In this document: piece by piece, positions 1 to 6,328 of the stretch
How the letters are laid out: each line of letters opens with the position of its first letter
How positions within the stretch are numbered: position 1 is the stretch's first letter
Source: an uncultured Acetatifactor sp.
Lineage (GTDB): Bacteria; Bacillota; Clostridia; Lachnospirales; Lachnospiraceae
DNA: 9,019 nucleotides
Assembly (NCBI GenBank): GCA_947644185.1
Contig: CANRZC010000080.1
Span: 1 to 9,019 of the forward strand
Direction: 5' to 3'
The notes under the pieces: model-generated
Seen by the model: the letters and a program-made list of their open reading frames with translations, nothing else
Told to the model about the DNA's origin: nothing
Databases searched by the model: none
Translations under genes and position numbers: made by a program

Positions 1-211
1 GTTTGCATGGTTTCTTTTTCTAGTTTGAACGATGACTTAGCATCGCTTCACTCTGTAATCAGTATAACGAAAAAAAGAAATTTGCGCCATACCACTATTC
101 CACAAAGATTTTTAGGCAAAACCTAAAAAATGCTTACAAACTTGCGATGATTTCATGGCTTTTGTGATTTTGTATATTTTATTTACATTCCATTAGTCAA
201 GATGCCTAACA
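1..211. other. AT-rich gene-free end of window
   Basis: This stretch follows the stop codon of the DUF624/YesL-like gene and contains no credible open frame on either strand. It is AT-rich, with an A7 run at 70-76 and a perfect 8-bp inverted repeat at 109-129. I see no stem followed by a T-run that would make a convincing terminator for the gene at 212-946. No tRNA or other RNA gene is recognisable. Confidence 0.6.
109..129. repeat. 8-bp inverted repeat, AT-rich
   Basis: TTTTTAGG (109-116) and CCTAAAAA (122-129) are perfect reverse complements around a 5-nt loop. On both strands the T-tract comes first and the A-tract last, the reverse of an intrinsic terminator. A protein-binding or mRNA 3'-end hairpin is possible, but its role is unknown. 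Confidence 0.5.
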
Positions 212-946
212 TCAATTCTCCTCTATGCGCGCGGGCTCTTCCTGAAGGCTTTCGTCCAGCTCATCCTTAAAGATTCTCTCATCCTCTGCCTCTACTTTCT
301 CACTCACTTCTCCTTCGGGTGCGTCTGTGCCGTTCATCTGATCCTCCAGCTTCCGGAAGAATTTGTTGTACAGCTTCGCGGAGGCCCATGCTGGCACAGA
401 GAGGCCAAGTAGGAATACAACTGGTATAATCTGAGGTGCTACCACAAAGAGCACTGGAGGCACCAGGGTCAGAAGCATCATTAAAATGGTCTTCGGGAAC
501 TGCAAAATACCAATGAAGAAAGCATTCTTAATGGTACGCATTACCGTATTGTCGAACTTTGCCAACACAGGATAGACAAAAGTAAACGTGAACAATACCA
601 CCACCGCCACCACTGCCAAAATGATCTTCATAGGCTGGCCAAAGTTGATGGCAGAATAGTTGATAATGAGGAAATCCCCTATCAAGAGCACCATCACCAC
701 CAGCTCAATGAGCCAGATAACAATTCCCTGTCGCAGATTCAGCTTAAAGGATTTAAAGTAATCCTTTGTGATGTAACACTCTTCATTTCTCGCTATCTTT
801 AAAGCCATATAGTGCAGCGCTGTCAAGGCCGGTCCTACCGTGATAATTGGGATACAGCACAGCAATGTCAGGATATTCAGCCACATCAGGTCGGCCACCT
901 TATTCAGGAACTGCATCAAAGGGCTATCCAGATCAAAAAGCTTCAT
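212..946 (-). CDS. DUF624/YesL-family integral membrane protein
   Basis: A 244-residue polytopic membrane protein. Hydrophobic segments lie near residues 20-42, 74-96, 107-128, 152-170 and 172-190, followed by a soluble, strongly acidic tail (about 205-244). The N-terminus (short FDLDSPL lead, then a helix containing LNILTLLCCIPIITVGPALTALHY) is the usual start of the DUF624/YesL family. That family is common in Firmicutes, often beside carbohydrate ABC transporters or glycan-use genes, and has no established biochemical activity. No sugar transporter is visible here: the gene follows a GNAT gene by 18 bp and is probably the last gene of the metG-side transcript. An AGGAGG ribosome site at 956-961 supports the ATG at 946. 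The family call is fairly sure; the role is unknown. Confidence 0.85.
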   Translation of the reverse strand: MKLFDLDSPLMQFLNKVADLMWLNILTLLCCIPIITVGPALTALHYMALKIARNEECYITKDYFKSFKLNLRQGIVIWLIELVVMVLLIGDFLIINYSAINFGQPMKIILAVVAVVVLFTFTFVYPVLAKFDNTVMRTIKNAFFIGILQFPKTILMMLLTLVPPVLFVVAPQIIPVVFLLGLSVPAWASAKLYNKFFRKLEDQMNGTDAPEGEVSEKVEAEDERIFKDELDESLQEEPARIEEN

Positions 947-964
947 AAAGATTCTCCTCCTGTC

Positions 965-1450
965 TTAAAAGACTTTTTCCATGGGTGTCAGCCGTACACC
1001 AGATATCTCCATCTCTGGCTGTACAACCCGAAACCCCTGTTTTCTGTAGAAATTCACGGCTCCAGACGCCGCTTCCAATGACATATACCGTTCCCCCGCC
1101 TCTGTCTTCAGATAATCACACAATTCTTTTAAAATAGAACTTCCAATGCCTCTGTGGTGGTAGGCATCCTCTACGAACAGCAAGGACAAATGGTTCCCGT
1201 TTCTGATTGTTCCGGCGCCGATGAGCTTGTCCCCGTCCAATGCTATCATCATCTGATATTCTCCCTGGAGGAAAGCCTCATAGAGTTCATAGCCAGTAAT
1301 GAAATCAAAGAAATGCTGGACACTTTCCTCCGGGTATTCTTTTCCTTCGTATTGCAGAAAAGTGCGCCAGATCATATCCATTGCAGGCACCCACTCCTCC
1401 TTTTTTGCCCACCTGATCTCGTACTGTCTCCGCAGTCTTCTCATGTCCAT
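965..1450 (-). CDS. GNAT-family N-acetyltransferase
   Basis: A 161-residue single-domain protein. The acetyl-CoA signature is visible at about residues 90-112: a beta strand (LSLLFV), then HHRGIGSSILKEL, in which R100-G101-I102-G103 fits the R/Q-x-x-G-x-G/A pyrophosphate-binding loop. Motif B follows as NFYRKQGF (133-140), with Tyr135 in the place of the usual general acid. Such enzymes move an acetyl group from acetyl-CoA to an amine, but the substrate cannot be read from the sequence; small molecules, peptides or protein N-termini are all possible. The gene starts 23 bp after the hydrolase stop and ends 18 bp before the yesL-like start, so co-transcription is likely. Its ribosome site is weak (purine-rich GAGAG close to the ATG), and a second ATG two codons on (1444) is equally possible. 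Confidence 0.88.
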   Translation of the reverse strand: MDMRRLRRQYEIRWAKKEEWVPAMDMIWRTFLQYEGKEYPEESVQHFFDFITGYELYEAFLQGEYQMMIALDGDKLIGAGTIRNGNHLSLLFVEDAYHHRGIGSSILKELCDYLKTEAGERYMSLEAASGAVNFYRKQGFRVVQPEMEISGVRLTPMEKVF

Positions 1451-1473
1451 CGCTCTCGCCGTTTCCTCAGAGC

Positions 1474-2412
1474 CTATTGTAGGACTCTGCTCTCCACCCA
1501 GTGATAAATGTCCTCCATGATCTGGGATCGGTTGATCTCGTTTAACAGCTCATGCCTTCCACCCTCATACAGTTTCAGGCTAATGTCCTCAAGCCCCACT
1601 GCCTTCAGAGAATCGTAAGCTCTCTGCACACCCTTTCCGTAATCCCCCACCGGATCGCAATCTCCAGACACCATAAATACCGGCAGATTTTTGGGAATCG
1701 CCTTCAGGTTCTCTTCTCTGTGAAGCCTGGATATCAATGTAAAGAGCGCGCCAAAGCCATTGACTGTAAACGTAAATCCGCACATAGGATCTGATATATA
1801 GCGGTCCACACGCTCCCCATCCCGGCTCAGCCAATCCCAAGTGGTTCGAGGATTTTCAATGGCTTTATTATAACCGCCAAAGGCCACTTTGTCTATAAGT
1901 CTACTCACATGGCGTGAGCCACAGAGCAGCTTCTGAATATTTACAAGAATCATTGCCATTCGCAGCACTGCCATAGGCTGCATTCCAGTGCCCATGATAA
2001 TTGCTGCGGTTATTCCGGTTCCGTATCGGCACAGGTAATTGCGGACAATGAAAGAGCCCATGCTATGTCCCATGATCACATAGGGTACATGGGGATAGCA
2101 TTCCTCTGTCATTTTCTTCAGCCGATGTACATCCCGCACAAGGACAGTGGCAGGGTCCTGTTCACAGAAATATCCCTGTTTCCCATTCTCCCCCACGGAC
2201 TTTCCATGGCCCAGATGATCATCTCCAGTCACCACAAAGCCCCGCTCCACCAAAAACAGAGCAAACTCCTCATAGCGCTGCGCATACTCTGCCATACCAT
2301 GCACCACCTGCAGCACACAGCGAATTTTCCCTGTATCCTCGGGCCGATATCGAACTGCATGGATTTTACTCTTCCCATCCCGGGAGTCAAAATAGAACTC
2401 TTCTTTGACCAT
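1474..2412 (-). CDS. Alpha/beta hydrolase, monoacylglycerol lipase/lysophospholipase type
   Basis: A 312-residue cytosolic serine hydrolase of the alpha/beta fold (Hydrolase_4 / serine aminopeptidase S33 group). Family landmarks are in order: the oxyanion-side HGMAEY (38-43), DHLGHGKS (65-72), the nucleophile elbow GHSMG (115-119, Ser117), the acid in SGDCDPVGD (249-257, probably Asp253) and the catalytic His in GGRHELLNE (284-292, His287). The triad is complete, so activity is expected. Related enzymes cleave monoacylglycerols, lysophospholipids or other small esters; the substrate here is not determinable. There is no signal peptide or membrane segment. GAGGAG at 2418-2423 sits 5 nt before the ATG. 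It lies 80 bp after metG, with two hairpins between, and is likely read through from metG. Confidence 0.9.
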   Translation of the reverse strand: MVKEEFYFDSRDGKSKIHAVRYRPEDTGKIRCVLQVVHGMAEYAQRYEEFALFLVERGFVVTGDDHLGHGKSVGENGKQGYFCEQDPATVLVRDVHRLKKMTEECYPHVPYVIMGHSMGSFIVRNYLCRYGTGITAAIIMGTGMQPMAVLRMAMILVNIQKLLCGSRHVSRLIDKVAFGGYNKAIENPRTTWDWLSRDGERVDRYISDPMCGFTFTVNGFGALFTLISRLHREENLKAIPKNLPVFMVSGDCDPVGDYGKGVQRAYDSLKAVGLEDISLKLYEGGRHELLNEINRSQIMEDIYHWVESRVLQ

Positions 2413-2440
2413 TCCGTCTCCTCTGCTGCCTCCAGACAGC

Positions 2441-2474
2441 TTCGTCCCGGACGAAAGAGGCCCGCCTTACGGGC
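2441..2474 (-). other. Two tandem hairpins between metG and the hydrolase gene
   Basis: Two perfect inverted repeats lie side by side in the 80-bp gap. GCCCG/CGGGC (2460-2464 and 2470-2474) has a 5-nt loop; TTCGTCC/GGACGAA (2441-2447 and 2449-2455) has 7-bp arms around one base. In transcript order the first hairpin is followed by CTCTTTCG, a poor U-tract, so it is at best a weak terminator. mRNA processing or dampening of read-through from metG are alternatives. Confidence 0.5.
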
Positions 2475-2492
2475 ATCCTCCGCAAAAGGACA

Positions 2493-4538
2493 TCAACAGA
2501 TTTCCGCCCCAGCGGGCATCTTCTTCTCAGGTACCACAAGGGCCAGATTTCCTGCCTGGTCCTCGGCGCATAAGAGCATCCCCTCAGAGAGGACCCCCGC
2601 CAGCTTTGCAGGCTTTAAGTTCACCAGCACCATCACCTTCTTGCCCACCATCTCCTCCGGGGCGTAGTGTGCCTTAATGCCGGATACAATCTGCTTTACC
2701 TGGCTGCCGATCTTAACCTGACTACAGAGAAGCTTTTTGGACTTTGGCACCGCCTCACAGGCTATGATCTCCCCTACCTGGAATTGCATTTTTGCAAAAT
2801 CCTCATAGGTGATTTCCGCCTTGGCTTCCACGTCAATAGCCCCTTGGTCTGCATCCTCATGGGTTTCTGCCCCATCCGCAGCAGCAGACTGGACCTCCCC
2901 TGTCTCACTGGCCGCTGCCGCCTGCATAGCAGCCAAAATCTCCTCCTCTTTCTTCTCCACTTCCTTCATATCCAGTCTTGCAAAGAGGATTTCTGGCTTC
3001 TCTGTTACTCTCTGGCCGTTTGGATAGAGTCCGAACGTCTCCAACTGGTCAAAATCTCTCAAGGATGTGTTGAGCTGCGCCACGATTTTCTCCGCTGTCT
3101 CGGGCATAAAAGGCTCCAACAGGGATGCACCGATGACAATGCTCTCCACCAGGTGATAGAGTACCGTGGACAGCCTGTCTGCTTTCTCCGGATCCTTTGC
3201 CAGCACCCAGGGCTCTGTCTCGTCAATATATTTGTTGCAGCGTTTAAACAGGGCGAAGACCTCTGTCAGCGCATCTGCCACCCGCAATTCCTTCATTTTG
3301 TCCGATGCTCTCGCCAATGTGCCCACAGCCGTCAGACGCAGATCCTCATCTACAGCCTTGTCCTTGTCCGACAGCCATACCTTTTTATCACAGACCACGC
3401 CTCCGAAATATTTGTTGCTCATGGAGATGGTGCGATTCACCAGATTCCCCAGGGTGTTGGCCAGATCTGAATTGGTGCGCTCCGCGATCAGCTCCCAGGT
3501 AGCATTTCCATCATTTTCAAAGGGCATCTCATGGACCATATAGTACCGCACTGCATCCACACCGAAGAAGTCCACCAGGTCATCCACATAAATTACATTC
3601 CCTTTGGACTTGCTCATCTTTCCCCCATTCATCATCAGCCAGGGATGTCCAAAGATCTGCCTAGGTAAGGGCTCTCCCAAAGACATCAGGAATATGGGCC
3701 AATATATGGTATGGAAGCGGATAATATCCTTCCCTATCAGATGCAGATCTGCCGGCCAAAACCGCTTATACTGCTCTGTGCTGTTGCCCTCCGCATCATA
3801 ACCGATGCCGGTGATATAATTGGTCAGCGCATCCAGCCACACATACACCACATGCCCCGGATCGAAATCCACAGGAATGCCCCATTTGAAGGAGGTTCTG
3901 GACACACATAGATCCTGGAGACCCGGCAGAAGGAAATTGTTCATCATCTCGTTTTTGCGGGACACAGGTTGGATAAATTCCGGGTGTGCATTGATATGCT
4001 CTATCAGCCTGTCCGCGTATTTGCTCATGCGGAAGAAATATGCCTCCTCTTTGGCAGGCTTCACCTCCCTGCCGCAGTCAGGACACTTTCCATCCACCAG
4101 CTGGGATTCTGTCCAGAAGGACTCGCAGGGCGTGCAGTACATTCCCTCGTAAGCGCCCTTATAGATATCCCCCTGGGCATACATGCGCTTAAAGATCTTT
4201 TGCACCTGCTTCTCATGATAGTCATCTGTGGTGCGGATGAATTTATCATAGGAAATATTTAACAGATCGCACATACCCTGAATGATACCTGCCACCTTAT
4301 CCACAAACGCCTTCGGCGTCACACCAGCCTCCTGGGCCTTCAGTTCAATCTTCTGGCCATGCTCGTCGGTCCCTGTCTGAAAGAAGACATCGTAGCCTTC
4401 TTTCCTCTTGAAGCGTGCGATGCTGTCTGCCAGCACGATCTCATAATTGTTCCCGATATGTGGCTTGCCTGAGGTATAGGCAATGGCCGTCGTCAGATAA
4501 TACTTTTCTCTGGAATGCTTTTCTTCCATAGCTTGCAT
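2493..4538 (-). CDS. metG: Methionyl-tRNA synthetase
   Basis: A 681-residue class I aminoacyl-tRNA synthetase that charges tRNA-Met with methionine using ATP, in the cytosol. The Rossmann signature HIGN is at residues 27-30 and KMSKS at 307-311. A complete zinc knuckle in the connective domain uses Cys135, Cys138, Cys152 and Cys155. A helical anticodon-binding region (about 350-525) leads to an Ala/Glu-rich linker (about 535-574) and a C-terminal EMAP/Trbp111-type tRNA-binding domain (about 575-681) that usually serves dimerisation and tRNA capture. Length and domain order match full bacterial MetG. A GTG at 4562 is in frame, but a perfect AGGAGG lies 6 nt before the ATG at 4538, inside that extension, so 4538 is the better start. 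No T-box signature or S-box leader was recognised upstream. Confidence 0.98.
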   Translation of the reverse strand: MQAMEEKHSREKYYLTTAIAYTSGKPHIGNNYEIVLADSIARFKRKEGYDVFFQTGTDEHGQKIELKAQEAGVTPKAFVDKVAGIIQGMCDLLNISYDKFIRTTDDYHEKQVQKIFKRMYAQGDIYKGAYEGMYCTPCESFWTESQLVDGKCPDCGREVKPAKEEAYFFRMSKYADRLIEHINAHPEFIQPVSRKNEMMNNFLLPGLQDLCVSRTSFKWGIPVDFDPGHVVYVWLDALTNYITGIGYDAEGNSTEQYKRFWPADLHLIGKDIIRFHTIYWPIFLMSLGEPLPRQIFGHPWLMMNGGKMSKSKGNVIYVDDLVDFFGVDAVRYYMVHEMPFENDGNATWELIAERTNSDLANTLGNLVNRTISMSNKYFGGVVCDKKVWLSDKDKAVDEDLRLTAVGTLARASDKMKELRVADALTEVFALFKRCNKYIDETEPWVLAKDPEKADRLSTVLYHLVESIVIGASLLEPFMPETAEKIVAQLNTSLRDFDQLETFGLYPNGQRVTEKPEILFARLDMKEVEKKEEEILAAMQAAAASETGEVQSAAADGAETHEDADQGAIDVEAKAEITYEDFAKMQFQVGEIIACEAVPKSKKLLCSQVKIGSQVKQIVSGIKAHYAPEEMVGKKVMVLVNLKPAKLAGVLSEGMLLCAEDQAGNLALVVPEKKMPAGAEIC

Positions 4539-4544
4539 CTTAGT

Positions 4545-4550
4545 CCTCCT
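4545..4550 (-). promoter_or_regulatory. Ribosome-binding site deciding the metG start
   Basis: A perfect AGGAGG on the minus strand with a 6-nt spacer to the ATG at 4538. It would lie inside the coding frame if the GTG at 4562 were used, and it is 15 nt from the ATG at 4529, so it selects 4538. Confidence 0.85.
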
Positions 4551-4581
4551 CTCACTGCCCACGGGGACGGCTTACAGATTC

Positions 4582-4619
4582 AAAAAAGCCCGCCCCCAGC
4601 CTACACCAGAAGACGAGCC
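4582..4619 (-). terminator. Terminator-like hairpin with T6 tract in the metG leader
   Basis: In the minus-strand RNA, GGCUCGUCUUC (4619-4609) can pair with GGGGGCGGGCU (4597-4587) over 11 positions, five of them G-U wobbles, with an 11-nt loop and six U residues ending at 4582. It could end transcripts arriving from the unknown gene upstream. Pairing is by eye and stability was not computed; the wobbles make it weaker than a classic terminator. Confidence 0.45.
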
Positions 4620-4622
4620 AGT

Positions 4623-4631
4623 ATTATACCA
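4623..4631 (-). promoter_or_regulatory. Extended -10 promoter for metG
   Basis: The minus strand reads TGGTATAAT, a perfect -10 hexamer (4623-4628) with the TGn extension. The upstream -35 match is poor (GTGACG, 15-nt spacer), which extended -10 promoters tolerate. The start would fall near 4614-4618, giving a leader of about 75-80 nt before the metG ATG. The position in the gap and the direction both fit metG transcription. Confidence 0.6.
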
Positions 4632-4712
4632 GATACAGGATTCCGTCACCTCGTTTTTCTTCCTAATATATAACGGTAACACAAAACAAGGACGACTGTC
4701 AATAACTATTTT

Positions 4713-4735
4713 CCCTGGTTGCCCGGGACCTAGGG
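4713..4735 (-). other. Hairpin downstream of the unknown gene
   Basis: In transcript sense CCCUAGGU (4735-4728) pairs with ACCAGGG (4719-4713) with one bulged A and an 8-nt loop. It begins 20 nt after the stop of the gene at 4756-5514. It is followed by AAAATAG rather than a U-tract, so it is not an intrinsic terminator as read. It might protect a 3' end or be incidental. Confidence 0.4.
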
Positions 4736-4755
4736 AGCACTCCTGAAAAACATTT

Positions 4756-5514
4756 CTATTTTTTTGTAGAAATTTTGCTGTATCCGCCTTTTCTGTCATA
4801 GGAGTCCAGCAGATAGCTGTCCTCCACATGATACTTTTTGATCTCTACTGCATCTTTTTTGGTTTTCACAGTTTTGGAAGCTTCCTCTCGGGTAATGGCC
4901 TGTTTGGCCTGGAAAGAACGCTTTGCCTGAAATTTGGAAGTATTCCCCCGCAGATGTCCTGTGAGTTGTCCTGCAATGTCCTTAAAGCGCACCCGTATCT
5001 TGCGCCACACGCCTTCCTGCCCGGCCTTTTCCTCAGCCATGGAAACGGCCTGAGAAGCCTCTTTGCTCTGATCTTGTACAACTGATGCAGCAGCCTGGGC
5101 CGCCCGAGTTACATGTACTGTCTGAGACAGCTGGGCTTGACTACTGTCCTTTGGATAGTTATCCCCAGCTGGAAGAGCTGTATTCTGGCCAGCAGAATCC
5201 ATGTCCCTGCTATGGTTTATCTGGGCCAGCACCTGTTCCTGGCCAGTCCTATCCCCGGCTTCTCTCACCGGCACGCTTTCGCCGCCATTCCAGATCCCTT
5301 TCAGCAGCCCCTTTCCCCGGGACAGATACTTATCCAGCCAGGCCGATAGAGACAGCTGCCCTTCTGGCTGCTGTGCTGCTGTCTGCTGGCTCTGGGCTCC
5401 GGCCCCAATCTTCGAGCCCGCCTCTGTTTTGGAATGCGTATGATCGTACATACAGTTGGTCACATGATGGGCCTGTACTGTGTGCTCCTGGTTTCCGATT
5501 CCATGAAACTGCAT
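4756..5514 (-). CDS. Unrecognised basic low-complexity protein
   Basis: I do not recognise this 252-residue protein. The first 50 residues are His/Gln/Ala-rich with a lone Cys21. A short amphipathic, Trp-containing segment (54-76, with LSAWLDKYL and LLKGIWNG) follows, then a Gln/Ala/Ser-rich stretch (about 85-165). The C-terminal third is strongly basic (WRKIRVRFKDI at 170-180), carries a tandem FQAK pair (195-198, 201-204), and ends in a Tyr-rich tail (DSYLLDSYDRKGGYSKIS, 232-249). No signal peptide or membrane helix is visible. The C-terminal third looks most constrained. The frame extends to an ATG at 5598, 2 bp after the rpe stop, but only the ATG at 5514 has a clear ribosome site. It probably shares a transcript with rpe. 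A structural or nucleic-acid-contacting role is possible but unsupported. Confidence 0.7.
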   Translation of the reverse strand: MQFHGIGNQEHTVQAHHVTNCMYDHTHSKTEAGSKIGAGAQSQQTAAQQPEGQLSLSAWLDKYLSRGKGLLKGIWNGGESVPVREAGDRTGQEQVLAQINHSRDMDSAGQNTALPAGDNYPKDSSQAQLSQTVHVTRAAQAAASVVQDQSKEASQAVSMAEEKAGQEGVWRKIRVRFKDIAGQLTGHLRGNTSKFQAKRSFQAKQAITREEASKTVKTKKDAVEIKKYHVEDSYLLDSYDRKGGYSKISTKK

Positions 5515-5520
5515 CCTGCA

Positions 5521-5527
5521 CCCCTCT
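5521..5527 (-). promoter_or_regulatory. Ribosome-binding site favouring the 5514 start
   Basis: AGAGGGG on the minus strand lies 6 nt before the ATG at 5514. The in-frame ATGs at 5598 and 5556 have no comparable purine tract at a proper distance. Confidence 0.6.
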
Positions 5528-5600
5528 TTCTTTGCCCCTCTCTTGCAAGGAGCCATATCTGTCAGTCCAGTCGTTCCTGCGTCCAGACATTCCCACATTA

Positions 5601-6251
5601 TCAGCGCATTTTTTCCAGAAAACCTGTCACATTATCCGAAATCCGATTCTGAAACACTGCTGAACCTGCCACGATGACATTTGCCCCTGCTGCCAGAGCA
5701 AGCTCCACATTGTCTATGCGGATGCCTCCGTCCACCTCAATATCTATATGCAATCCCCTGTCTGTTACCATGGACCGGACTTCCCTGACCTTTTCCAGGC
5801 ATTCTGGCATCAGCTTCTGCCCGCCAAAGCCAGGCTTTACAGTCATTACCAGCACCATATCCACCAGCTTCAGATAAGGCTCCACTGCACTTGCAGGTGT
5901 CTCAGGGCTAATGGTGATACCCACTTTTTTGCCCAGAAATCGGATCTTCTGTATGGTGCCCACCACATCCCTTGTGGCCTCTATATGAAAGTTAATCAGA
6001 TTGGCCCCGCAATCAGCGAACTCCTTTATGTATCGCTCCGGCTCTTGGATCATTAAGTGTACGTCAAAAAAGATGTCGGTGCACTTCCGAATTGAAAGTA
6101 TCACCGGCATCCCAAAGGAGATGTCCGGCACAAAGACACCATCCATTACATCAATATGCAGATACTGTGCCCCTGCATGCTCCACTTCTCTGATCTGCTC
6201 TCCAAGTCTGCTGAAATCTGCTGCCAAAATAGACGGTGATAGAATATTCAT
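5601..6251 (-). CDS. rpe: Ribulose-phosphate 3-epimerase
   Basis: A 216-residue TIM-barrel enzyme that interconverts D-ribulose 5-phosphate and D-xylulose 5-phosphate in the pentose phosphate pathway, in the cytosol. Family signatures run end to end: the SPSILAADF start, LHIDVMDGVFVPD with metal/catalytic His32 and Asp34, DVHLMI with His65, VKPGFGGQ (139-146) over the phosphate site, IEVDGGI with catalytic Asp174, and VAGSAVF near the end. All four expected metal ligands are present and the length is normal. The frame is open to an ATG at 6278, but that start has no ribosome site and would add nine residues before the conserved N-terminus. Firmicutes rpe often sits beside rsgA and a PASTA kinase/phosphatase pair; here its neighbours are an amidase gene and an unknown gene. 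Confidence 0.97.
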   Translation of the reverse strand: MNILSPSILAADFSRLGEQIREVEHAGAQYLHIDVMDGVFVPDISFGMPVILSIRKCTDIFFDVHLMIQEPERYIKEFADCGANLINFHIEATRDVVGTIQKIRFLGKKVGITISPETPASAVEPYLKLVDMVLVMTVKPGFGGQKLMPECLEKVREVRSMVTDRGLHIDIEVDGGIRIDNVELALAAGANVIVAGSAVFQNRISDNVTGFLEKMR

Positions 6252-6258
6252 CTTCCCT

Positions 6259-6264
6259 CTCCTC
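6259..6264 (-). promoter_or_regulatory. Ribosome-binding site deciding the rpe start
   Basis: GAGGAG on the minus strand with a 7-nt spacer to the ATG at 6251. It lies inside the frame opened by the ATG at 6278, arguing against that start. Confidence 0.8.
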
Positions 6265-6275
6265 AAACCCTGCTC

Positions 6276-6291
6276 CATGTAGTGCTACATG
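6276..6291. repeat. 7-bp-arm palindrome just upstream of rpe
   Basis: CATGTAG (6276-6282) and CTACATG (6285-6291) are perfect reverse complements around 2 bp. The site lies 25-40 bp before the rpe ATG and just upstream of its ribosome site. There is no T-tract. The compact symmetry fits a dimeric repressor operator or a short 5'-UTR hairpin, but no regulator can be named. Confidence 0.45.
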
Positions 6292-6328
6292 CTTCTCATA
6301 CTTTGCAAGGTCTATTTTAGCAAAGATT

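Noticed and set aside
30..45. CGATG/CATCG hairpin
   Set aside because: Only a 5-bp stem with a 6-nt loop and no T-tract; easily chance.
61..66. TATACT -10-like box on the minus strand near the window edge
   Set aside because: No -35 at usable spacing, and no gene visible for it inside the window.
109..129. AT-rich inverted repeat as a terminator for the yesL-like gene
   Set aside because: The T-tract precedes and the A-tract follows the loop on either strand, the wrong order for an intrinsic terminator.
2065..2667. Plus-strand open frame of 200 codons across the hydrolase-metG junction
   Set aside because: Antisense to two confident genes and their gap, with no recognisable domain.
2667..3470. 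Plus-strand open frame of 267 codons opposite metG
   Set aside because: It lies wholly antisense to a certain metG, has a Cys/Leu/His-rich composition typical of a shadow frame, and shows no family motif.
4697..4702. Perfect TTGACA -35 box on the minus strand upstream of metG
   Set aside because: No acceptable -10 lies 16-18 nt downstream; the nearest TATATT-like box is 24 nt away.
4539..4755. T-box or SAM riboswitch ahead of metG
   Set aside because: The T-box AGGGTGG-type signature and S-box core were looked for by eye and not found; the likely leader of under 80 nt is also too short for a T-box.
4572..4829. Minus-strand 85-codon frame overlapping the end of the unknown gene and the metG leader
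   Set aside because: It covers the promoter and hairpins, has no recognisable motif, and overlaps the better-supported gene at 4756-5514.
5085..5663. Plus-strand open frame of 192 codons opposite the unknown gene
   Set aside because: Pro/Ser/Leu-rich shadow that also runs into the end of rpe. The minus-strand frame has a ribosome site and fits the gene direction.
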